Below, one piece after another: positions 54,816 through 64,000 of a stretch of 64,000 nt of DNA (positions within the stretch are counted from its first letter, which is position 1; each line of letters begins with the position of its first letter). Source of the stretch: Anomaloglossus baeobatrachus (Eukaryota; Chordata; Amphibia; Anura; Aromobatidae). Where the stretch lies: positions 445,576,779 to 445,640,778 of the forward strand of contig NC_134354.1 of assembly GCF_048569485.1 (NCBI RefSeq). Direction: 5' to 3'. The notes beneath the pieces were generated by a model. The model was not told where the DNA came from, ran no database searches, and saw only the letters and a list, made by a program, of their open reading frames with translations. A program made the translations under genes and the position numbers.

Positions 54816-55404
54816 GTTCATGCGATTTTCCCTCACACGTAGTCCTATCTGATGATTAGATTGATGGTTTCTACTATATATATAATGAATATCAGTTCAC
54901 TGTATCTCACCCTTTTTGCCATATGTTTTGATATGGCATATTTTTATTCTATTTCAATATAATACTGAAATGTAAAGAAGCAGTAGCGTCACTAGAGTTT
55001 TTATGGGCCCCAGTGCAAAATTTGGACCTGCCCCCACATATTGAGTCAGATATATAGGCACTTGTAGCATTCTAAATCATATAAAGACATATGAGTTGCC
55101 GTCCTCCTCATTATGTCCTTCATCCTCTTCTAATGTACCCCATCCTTGGCTCCTTCCTAGTAAATATGTCCCCCATCTTGGTAAATGTCCCCCATTTTGG
55201 GCCCATCCTGGTAGATATGCCCACCATCCTTGTAAATTTGTCCCTCAAAGGGATGAGCGAACTCGCAGATTTTGTCTCTGCACTGACTTCCCATTTCTAT
55301 CCTGGCTACCCGACCATTCTCTTGCCTCTGGTTCGCTCTTCTGGCCAGCAGTTCTTCTATGGAATCAATACAGTAGATGCCGTTGTAAGACCAGATCCCT
55401 CTAC
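54816..55404. other. Non-coding, no gene supported
   Basis: Plus-strand frames at 55091-55483 consist of repeated CCC(A/C)T(C/T)(A/T)TGG-like blocks and show no domain. A short region around 55140-55240 repeats CCCCATCTTGGTAAA-type words. Confidence 0.4.
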
Positions 55405-56880
55405 AAGGGTTAACCCCTTCACCCCAAAAGCCTGTTCTTACCTTCCTCCAATTTTTTCAATTCTGACCAGTGTCACTTTATGACGTAATAAGTCTGGAAC
55501 GCTTCAACAGATGACAGTGTTTTTTAAATAGTTTTTAGTGATATATTATACTTCATAATAGTGGTAAATTTTGGACAATATTTCTTAATTTTCTTTGTGA
55601 AAATATCAGAAATTTGGCAAAAATCTTAAATATTTCACAATTTTCAAACTTTTAATTTTTATACCCTTAAACCAGAGAGTTCTGTCACACAAAATAGTTA
55701 ATAAATAACATTTTCCACATGTTACTTTACATCAGCACAATTTTTGATACATAATTTTTTTGTTCGGAGGTTAAAAGGGTTCAAAGTTTATCAGCAATTT
55801 CTCATTTTTCCTACAAAATTTGGAAAATCATTTTTTTAAGGGACCGCATTACAGTTGAAGTGAATTTGAGAGGCCTAGGTGATAGAAAATACCCAAAAGT
55901 GACATCATTCTGAAAACTGAACCCCTCAAAGTGATCAAAACCACATTAAAGAAGTTTAATAACCATTCAGGTACTTCACAGGATGTAAAGCCATGTGGAA
56001 GGGAAAAAAAAATGAAATTTTACTTTTTCCCAACAAAAATGTTACTTTAGCCCCAAATTATGCATTTTCACAAGAAATTTCCCTGTGTAAACATGTAAAG
56101 TTTTTGACTAAAACAAAATGTTTGGGGTAAAAATGTAATTATTTTTCTTCACAACCCAATGATATAAAATTCTGTGTCACACCTGTGATGTCAGTGATAC
56201 ACTACACCCCTTGACGAATTCTCTGAGAGGTGTAGCTTGTAAGATTCTGGTTCCACAGGGGCTCTACCAGTGTGACATAGGGCACCTACTGTACAAGCAA
56301 TACCCTCAAAATTTGCACGACAACATAGTGCTCCTTCCTTTCTGAGCTTTGCACTGTCCCTCAAAAGTAGATTTCAACCACATCTGGGGTATTGGCAAGC
56401 CTAGGAGAAATTGCATAATTAATTATATTGTTTGTTTTCTCCCATTACCCCTTTTGAAAATTACAAATTTAGGGCCAAAACAACATTTTAGTGTAAAGAA
56501 AAAATGGTCATTTTAATTTACTCGACCCAATGATATGCAATCCTGTTAATCGCCTGAGGGTTAAAAATGTTCACTAATGCCCTAAATGAATTCCACGAGA
56601 GGTGTCGTTTCCAAAATGGGGTCACTTTTGGGGGTTTCTACTGTTTTTGTATGTCAGAGGCTCTTTAAATATGACATAATGTCAGCAATTTATTCTAGCC
56701 AAAATGGCTCTCCTTCCTTTCTGAATTCTGCCGTGCACCCAAATAATTGTTTTCCACCATTGTGTTATCTTGCACCGAGTTGTCATGCTGGGTGTTATTT
56801 CTGTGCTTTCTTCCACCACACCTTTAACATTTTTTGTTGACTTTGAGGTATTAGTCCGTTTAGTTCATTCATGTGAATGA
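55405..56880. repeat. Long frog interspersed repeat, non-coding
   Basis: Starts AACCCCTTCACCCCAAAAGC and contains TCTGGAACGCTTCAACAGAT, GTTAAAAGGGTTCAAAGTTT and TGGGGTCACTTTTGGGGGTT, a string of poly-T-flanked blocks of the kind repeated across frog genomes. No open frame longer than about 80 codons and no transposon ends identified. Confidence 0.5.
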
Positions 56881-57485
56881 AAACCATTAAAAGGGCTATC
56901 TGGCTTATTTGCCTATTTTTTTTATTTCACTATTGGGCTACATAGGGGCATGTAGGTAGATAGCAGCTATCAGCCCCTTTCCCCAGGCTCAGAGGGGTCA
57001 TGTCACCGCTCCTGGTGGGATTTTGCTGCTTCCTGTGATGTCAAGTAGACAGGGGTAGAAGCTTATGCCCCGCCTTTGTTGATGGGCATCACAGCCGATG
57101 TCATGTTGGCACCCTACTGCTTAGTGGGGCAGGTACAGGGCATAGGAGTACCGCCCCCTACCCCCGCACCCTCCCACACATTCTGTAGTGCAGTAATCAA
57201 TAGACAGCCCGTGGGCCACATGCGGCCCCTTATGCTTCTGATAATGGGAGTAGCTGTATAAAGATCTCATAGCACAGCAACTGGAAATCAGTCATTTGAT
57301 ATAAAGCTCTGTCAGCAGCAGCCCCTTGCGCACCGACAGCGTTCATAAAGGGGGATGGGGGCTGCAAGAAGCAGGAAACAGGACACCGAGGGAATGGAGG
57401 ACAGGTGGGAAGAATTTTCTGTGGAGCTCAGTTGTGTATAAGCCGAGGGGGTCATTTTCAACATAAAAAAGGGCTTTTCGTATGT
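56881..57485. other. Non-coding, no gene seen
   Basis: No recognisable coding exon on either strand. I looked here for upstream exons of the uroplakin-3-like gene (conserved Cys and Trp patterns with splice borders) and found none. Confidence 0.4.
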
Positions 57486-57506
57486 GTGTGTGTGTATGTA
57501 TATGTG

Positions 57507-57594
<88 letters not shown>

Positions 57595-57596
57595 TA
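57486..57596. repeat. TG/TA dinucleotide microsatellite
   Basis: A TGTGTG run followed by about 90 bases of TA with a few CA and GTA interruptions. The Tc1 element that follows inserted into its last TA. Confidence 0.95.
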
Positions 57597-59121
57597 CAGT
57601 GCCTACAAGTAGTATTCAACCCCCTGCAGATTTAGCAAGTTTACACATTCAGAATTAACTTGGCATTGTGACATTTGGACTGTAGATCAGCCTGGAAGTG
57701 TGAAATGCACTGCAGCAAAAAAGAATGTTATTTCTTTTTTTATTTTTTTTTTAAATTGTGAAAAGTTGATTCAGAGGGTCATTTATTATTCAACCCCTCA
57801 AACCACAAGAATTCTGCTTGGTTCCCCTAAAGTATTAAGAAGTATTTCAGGCACAAAGAACAATGGGCTTCACATGTTTGGATTAATTATCTCTTTTTCC
57901 AGCCTTTTCTGACTAATTAAGACCCTCCCCAAACTTGTGAACAGCACTCATAATTGGTCAACATGGGAAAGACAAAGGAGTATTCCAAGGCCATCAGAGA
58001 CAACATCGTGGAGGGTCACAAGGCTGGCAATGGGTACAAAACCCTTTCCAAGGAGTTGGGCCTACCTGTCTCCACTGTTGGGAGCATCATCCGGAAGTGG
58101 AAGGCTTATGGAACTACTGTTAGGCTTCCACGGCCTGGACAGCCTTTGAAAGTTTCCACCCGTGCCGAGGCCAGGCTTGTCCGAAGAGTCAAGGCTAACC
58201 CAAGGACAACAAGGAAGGAGTTCCGGGAAGATCTCATGGCAGTGGGGACATTGGTTTCAGTCAATACCATAAGTAACGTACTCCACCGCAATGGTCTCCG
58301 TTCCAGACGAGACCGTAAGGTACCTTTACTTTGAAAGCGTCATGTCAAGGCTCGTCTACAGTTTGCTCATGATCACTTGGAGGACTCTGAGACAGACTGG
58401 TTCAAGGTTCTCTGGTCCGATGAGACCAAGATCGAGATCTTTGGTGCCAACCACACACGTGACGTTTGGAGACTGGATGGCACTGCATACGACCCCAAGA
58501 ATACCATCCCTACAGTCAAGCATGGTGGTGGCAGCATCATGCTGTGGGGCTGTTTCTCAGCCAAGGGGCCTGGCCATCTGGTCTGCATCCATGGGAAGAT
58601 GGATAGCACGGCCTACCTGGAGATTTTGGCCAAGAACCTCCGCTCCTCCATCAAGGATCTTAAGATGGGTCGTCATTTCATCTTCCAACAAGACAATGAC
58701 CCAAAGCACACAGCCAAGAAAACCAAGGCCTGGTTCAAGAGGGAAAAAATCAAGGTGTTGCAGTGTCCTAGTCAGTTTCCTGACCTTAACCCAATTGAAA
58801 ATTTGTCGAAGGAGCTCAAGATTAAAGTCCACATGAGACACCCAAAGAACCTAGATAACTTGGAGTAGATCTGCATGGAGGAGTGGGCCAAGATAACTCC
58901 AGAGACCTGTGCCGGCCTGATCAGGTCTTATAAAAGACGATTATTAGCTGTAATTGCAAAAAAGGGTTATTCCACAAAATATTAAACCTATGGGTTGAAT
59001 AATAATTGACCCACACTTTTATGTTGAAAATTTATTAAAATTTAACTGAGCAACATAACTTGTTGGTTTGTAAGATTTATGCATCTGTTAATAAATCCTG
59101 CTCTTGTTTGAAGTTTGCAGG
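57597..59121 (+). mobile_element. Tc1-like transposon, right end replaced by a gypsy LTR
   Basis: The left end CAGTGCCTACAAGTAGTATT starts after a TA. The interior holds one nearly open transposase frame (57963-58985). Near the right side GGGTTGAATAATAATTGACC resembles the inner part of the inverted repeat, but the terminal sequence is cut off at 59121 by the LTR that starts at 59122. The rest may resume beyond the window. Confidence 0.88.
57963..58985 (+). pseudogene. Tc1/mariner transposase, DD34E, two in-frame stops
   Basis: 340 codons, the normal Tc1 length, from ATG at 57963 (MGKTKEYSK) to TAA at 58983-58985. The N-terminal paired-type helix-turn-helix region reads LSKELGLPVSTVGSIIRKWK. 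The catalytic core has [11 protein letters not shown] (first Asp), [12 protein letters not shown] (second Asp) and PDLNPIENL (Glu, 34 residues after the second Asp). Two stops, TGA at 58332-58334 and TAG at 58866-58868, are the only breaks; the Trp usual after NPIENL is Ser. It performs TA-targeted cut-and-paste in active relatives. Inactive but young. Confidence 0.92.
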
Positions 59122-60399
59122 TGTCACAAACCACCGGGGGGGTCACTCCGAAATCCCCCGCGCTGGCTACCAGTACGTCACAATCGGGGGGTAACAAGTG
59201 GGGGTCACCCCTCCTTTATACCTCCCGACCGACAGACAGAGCACGTGACGCGCTCTCTAGCGCCCCTCTTATAGTCAGGCCAATTATGGAATTGCCCGAC
59301 CATAAGCAAGGAGGCCGCTATACTACTTATGCCGATTATTGAAGGGTCCCCGGTGAGAGTAGGGTATATATTCCCCCGACCTCCGCGGGCGGAATATATA
59401 AAATCTCCCCGAATCTCACTGGCCTCCCCACAATAATCCTTGGCACAAACTCGCTGCCACCAACCGCTTCACGGTAACTATTAGCCGAACACACAGACGT
59501 GGGATTCAAGATCGAGATAACAGAACAGCCCAAGATTAATTATATAATTTAATCAGCCTAAAGCACACTAGAAACTACAATATATACAATAGGGAATCTA
59601 CAGAATATACATATGTCAGAGTACAGTTACAATCAAAGCATGGGTTACAAACAGGCATACACAGTTCCAGCAGTTACCTTGTTGCGTCTGGCCACAGGGG
59701 GGCGCTGTACCCAGGTTTCTAGGATCCTTCCCACAGATGTTTCCTACACGTGCCCCCAGCGAGAAGAACCCTGGAAAATGGCCGAAGTAGGGTTATCAAC
59801 CTGGGCAGATCCAGGTCCCCTCCTACCTTAGTGACCTCACAGGGAAGCACTGCCACTCCCCCTGCATGGATCAGAATTATCCAGCAAAGGGGATATTGGC
59901 CATAACTTTGCCTGGGAGCGTCGTAGGCAGACGCCAATGCTCTCATTGTGACAGTTATGAATTTAGCTACAGAACGAGGGGACTCATGACCTGTCTGCCA
60001 GTTCCCCATTGGCTGATATCACGCCTGGGGCATTCCCCAATGTCCTGCTCCCATAAAAAGGGTGTGCCGGCATCGTCCGCATGCGGAGACACCATTTTTA
60101 TGGTTGCCATATTTATCGGAAATATGGCTTGCGAGATATGAACCATTTTTTACTGGAGTCGTTCTGTCTGGCTATTTCCATAGCCTTGCTAATGAGATAC
60201 AGCTCTTGTTACAGGGTGACGGCAGGGAGTCATCCTGTGTCCATTGTTCCCACACCACCTCATTTCCATATCACAGGACATGGCCATGGAGGTGTAAGTG
60301 GAACACTGAGAACAAGAAGGGAGGGGGCACTGCCAGGGAGTGATGAGGGACTATGACTGGAGTCATAATTCATCTTCATATCCCGGGATTTGCCTCACA
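59122..60399 (-). mobile_element. 3' LTR of the Gmr1-like gypsy element
   Basis: About 1.28 kb. On the minus strand it starts TGTGAGGCAAATCC at 60399, directly after a purine tract (AAAAGGGGGGAGG, 60400-60412), and ends GGTTTGTGACA at 59122. Terminal TG and CA are present. The partner LTR lies beyond the window, so the two cannot be compared for age. Confidence 0.8.
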
Positions 60400-63300
60400 C
60401 CTCCCCCCTTTTGAGGGCGCTAGGGGGCAGCACACTCCGGTGTTCCCCCGTGCGCCCGTCCGCGACCTCTCCTTGTCGGGACAGCCCGTCTGCGTTACCG
60501 TGGTCACGGCCCCTTTTGTGGCGAATGGTGAAGTTGTATTGCTGGAGCGCAAGGCTCCATCGCAACAATCGCCCATTCGTCCCAGAGACGGTGTGCAACC
60601 AGCTGAGGGGATTGTGGTCCGTCTCCACGATGAAGTGGCGCCCGTATAGATAGGGTTGCAGACGCTGCAGGGCCCACACTATGGCCAGGCACTCCTTCTC
60701 CATCGTGGAATAGGCAACTTCCCTTGGTAACAGCTTCCTGCTCAGGTACAAGACTGGTTGCTCTTGGCTCGCAGAGTCCACCTGGCTGAGCACCGCACTG
60801 AGGCCGAAGTCACTGGCGTCGGTCTGTACTACAAACGGCCGCGTGAAGTCGGCTGCCTGTAGCACGGGCGGGCTGGACAGGGCGTCCTTTAGGGCCCGGA
60901 AGGCTGTCTCGCAGTCCATTGTCCAATCGACTGCAGAGGGCAGCTTCTTCTTGGTGAGGTCCGTCAAGGGCTTTGCCAGGCTACTATAGCATGGAACAAA
61001 CCTCCTATAGTACCCAGCGGTCCCCAAGAAGGACATCACCTGCTTCTTGGTCCTGGGGGTGGGCCAGGATGCGATGGCTTCCACTTTCTCAGGCTCGGGC
61101 TTCAGTGTTCTCCCACCTACCCGGTGACCGAGGTACTGGACCTCGCTCATGGCCAGCTGACACTTTCCCGGCTTGATGGTCAAACCTGCCCGGTGGATCC
61201 GCCTGAGCACCTGTGCTAGATGCTCTAGGTGGTCCTCCCAGGTGGGACTGAAGACGGCAATGTCATCCAGGTACGCGGCCGCGTACCCTTCAAGTCCCTT
61301 GAGCAGGGTGTTGACCATCCGCTGGAAAGTGGCAGGGGCATTCCTCATCCCGAATGGCATCACCGTGGACTCGTACAGTCCAAATGGGGTAATAAAGGCA
61401 GAGCGTTCCCTGGCCTTGCGAGTCAGGGGGATCTGCCAATATCCCCGGCTCAGATCCATGATGGTCAGGTACTGAGCCCCGGCCAACTGATCGAGCAGGT
61501 CATCGATGCGTGGCATCGGGTACGCATCGGCGACCGTGACCGCATTGAGCCCCCTGTAGTCCACGCAGAACCGAGTGGTTCGGTCCTTCTTAGGGACGAG
61601 GACTACAGGCGAGGCCCAAGCGCTGTTGGATGCCTGGATCACCCCCAGCTTCAGCATCTCGTCAATCTCCTGGCGCATGTGTTGCTGCACCTCCAGGGAG
61701 ACCCGATATGCTGAACGCCGGATCGGGGGATGATCCCCAGTGTCCACGTGATGGACAGCCAAGTCAGTCCTTCCGGGCTGGTTGGTAAACAACCCCCGGA
61801 AGGGGTGTAGGGTGGCCCACAGCTGGGACCGTTGGTCCTCCAAGAGCTGGTGGCCAACCTCCACATCCTCAATGGATCCGCCTGCCCTAACCTGGGCTAG
61901 CATATCCAAGAGGGTTTCCGCTTCTCCCTCCTCGGGCAGGTTGCACACGGGGAGCGCACATGCCTCCCGCTCATGATGTGCCTTCATCATGTTCACATGG
62001 AAGGGCTTCCGCCTTCCACGGGCAGGGTCCAGGGTGACCAGGTACGTTACAGGGTTGAGCTGCTGGTACACGAGGTATGGGCCTTCCCAGGCTGCCTGAA
62101 GCTTGTCCTGTGGTACGGGGACCAGTACCCACACCTTTTGACCCACTTGGTAGGTCCTCTCACAAGCGTTCTGGTCGTACCAACGCTTCTGATCGGCCTG
62201 GGCTTGAGCCATATTGTCGTGTACCAGTTGCGTCAAGGCCTGCATTTTGTCCCGGAAGCGCATGACATACTCGATAACCGACACTCCAGGGGTGGCCAAA
62301 TCCCCTTCCCAAGCCTCTTTCACCAGAGCCAGGGGGCCCCGCACACGTCGCCCGTACAGGAGCTCAAACGGTGAGAATCCTGTTGAGGCCTGTGGAACCT
62401 CCCGGTAAGCAAATAACAGGTGTGGGAGATACCGCTCCCAGTCACGCCCATGGGAGTCGACCAACATCTTAAGCATCTGCTTTAAGGTGCCATTGAACCG
62501 CTCGCACAGGCCATTAGTCTGTGGATGGTACGGGCTGGCCACCAGATGTCGCACCTGGACTTGCTTACAGAGGGCCTCCATCAGCTGGGACATGAATTGG
62601 GTCCCCCGGTCAGTGAGCATTTCCTGGGGAAAACCCACTCGGGAGAAAATCTCCAGCAATGCGGTGGCCACCTTGTCAGCCCGAATGGACGACAAGGCCA
62701 CTGCTTCTGGGTACCGGGTGGCATAGTCCACTACCGTCAGTAGGAAGCGTTTCCCGGAGCTGCTGGGGATGGCCAGCGGGCCGACCAGATCCACAGCCAC
62801 CCTCCTGAAAGGCTCATCGATGATTGGCAGAGATACTAGTGGGGCTTTGGGGCGTGGCCCCGCCTTCCCCACTCTCTGACAGGTTTCACACGAACGGCAG
62901 TAGGCAGCCACATCGGCCCCCATTTTTGGCCAGTAGAAATGCTGGTTTAACCTGGCCTTGGTCTTAGCGATCCCTAGGTGTCCGGCCATCGGAATCTCAT
63001 GTGCGATCCGCAACAACTCCGTCCGGAACGGATAGGGTACCACCAACTGTCGGTCCCTGGGCCACGCCTCCGGTGAACCCTGCTGGACCGTGGCCCGGTA
63101 CAGCCGTCCTTGGTCCCAGACCACTCGCTCCGGGTCCGAGTCCGAGGGAGGCTGTGCCGCCTGCTCCTTAAGAGCTTTCAGGCTGTCGTCAGCTTCTAAC
63201 GCTGCCTGAAACCCCTGACTAGATGTGGCCAGAATCGACGAGACTGTCACATCTTCAGTCAGTACCCCGGGACCTGTGTCCTGGCCTCCACCTGACTCGG

Positions 63301-64000
63301 CTGCCACTTGGTCAGAAGGGGAAGAGCTATCGGACCTCCGGGAGGCCCCTTGGCTTCCAGCACTCCCACTGCGGGTGACAGCGGCCACAGCCGCTGCGAC
63401 CGTGGGTCGTGCCTGCTCCTCCTCCGTTCCTGACCAAGTCGCCGGTTCAGGCAGACCTACCTGGCTTCCTGACACCCCGGTTGTGGGGGAACCATGCACC
63501 GAGATCTTACCTGGGAGCACTTCCGCTCCTGGACCGGCCCCAATCTCACCTGCCTGTTCCCCTCCTGCAGCAACAGAACCCCGCTGTGAAATCTCTGGGG
63601 ACCCCACATTTGCTGTGGTAGCCCCCACCCCACACACTGGTCCTCCCCCTGCAGCACCCTGCTCTCTGCTTATCCCTGCAGAGGGCAACAGATCCCAGCT
63701 CACAGGCTGGTTACTTGTAGAGGCATTGTCACACCTTTCTCTGACCCCCTCCCCTGTCACAGCTGCAGCTGAGTGTGTGTCTATGGTGTCTATGCAAGCA
63801 GAAATATCAGAGTTCACTCCCTCCTCCCTTACATCATTCATAGATAACACATTAACATTGTCCGGAGGCATGTCAGTACGGGCTGAAGGTTCAGCCCTTG
63901 GTTGGGGCCCAAACTGGGAGGTTATCTGCCCCAAATCTGTCCCAAGTAGCACGTTTGCAGGGATCCGATCAGTTACCCCCACCTCCCTCACCCCCCGCCC
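60395..64000 (-). mobile_element. Gmr1-like Ty3/gypsy retrotransposon, pol region
   Basis: A minus-strand pol frame of at least 1198 codons is open to the window edge, and its stop overlaps the start of the 3' LTR. Parts in reading order: protease C-terminal piece (about 63900-63990), a variable linker, integrase with zinc-binding domain, catalytic core and C-terminal GPY-type domain (about 63050-61980), reverse transcriptase (about 61730-61190) and RNase H (about 60875-60465). Integrase before reverse transcriptase is the order of Ty1/copia, yet the sequences are Ty3/gypsy; this combination defines the Gmr1-like group known from fish and other deuterostomes. Over the part visible it looks whole and therefore young. 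gag and the 5' LTR are outside the window. Confidence 0.9.

Noticed and set aside
54900-57480. Upstream exons of the uroplakin-3-like gene
   Set aside because: I searched the minus strand for the N-terminal Cys/Pro pattern with AG and GT borders and found no convincing candidate; the region is mostly repeat.
57312-57591. Ile/Tyr repeat peptides on the minus strand
   Set aside because: Produced by the TA/CA microsatellite.
60973-63621. Plus-strand frames of 60-160 codons across the gypsy element
   Set aside because: Shadows of the long minus-strand pol frame with no domain of their own.

Overview
The window is vertebrate, most likely frog (anuran), nuclear DNA. The only host gene I can support is split into small exons with GT/AG borders. 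Nearly everything else is transposable elements of the kinds that crowd frog genomes: L2 and CR1 LINEs, a Penelope-like element, hAT, Tc1 and Harbinger DNA transposons, TTAA-type MITEs, solo LTRs and a Gmr1-like Ty3/gypsy element. There are no operons, rRNA genes or CRISPR arrays. The anuran assignment rests on the style of the repeats and is an inference.

Host gene. Four minus-strand exons (53464-53680, 43140-43216, 41091-41220, 22158-22332) have consistent splice phases and together encode the membrane-proximal ectodomain, transmembrane segment and cytoplasmic tail of a uroplakin-3 family protein. A polyadenylation signal follows at 22068-22073. The 5' exons were not found and probably lie beyond the window. 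The last intron (about 18.8 kb) was inflated by a Penelope element that was itself split by a hAT.

Layout. 1-4557: an 11-bp minisatellite, unclassified frog repeats, a possible minus-strand exon at 2401-2539 and a Tc1 remnant. 4558-16592: an internally reduced LTR element whose 5' LTR is split by an 8.75-kb hAT-like element (4908-13661); that element carries a solo LTR, a higher-order minisatellite, a nearly intact L2 and a polypurine tract. 15366-19500: two solo LTRs, the second split by a CR1. 19556-21646: a Tc1 split by a solo LTR. 22158-24068: the last host exon and a G-rich 28-bp minisatellite. 24069-40695: a Penelope-like element with a preceding pseudo-LTR, split by a 13.3-kb hAT (25028-38325) with a perfect 8-bp target duplication. 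The hAT holds a decayed transposase gene, two solo LTRs, a 118-bp array and a 5.6-kb array of a 184-bp satellite. 41427-42977: a 1.55-kb internally replaced derivative of that hAT, inverted. 43292-47437: two MITE-like elements, one holding a 1.59-kb palindrome with a 13-bp target duplication. 47995-50035: CR1 copies, one split by a Harbinger MITE. 51639-52946: a Tc1 fossil. 53754-54815: a second long palindrome. 57597-59121: a nearly open Tc1. 59122-64000: the 3' part of a minus-strand Gmr1-like gypsy element.

The most notable signals are the hAT that carries a homogeneous satellite derived from its own interior, the shared internal module that links several otherwise different hAT-like elements, and the two long hairpins in introns of the uroplakin-3-like gene.
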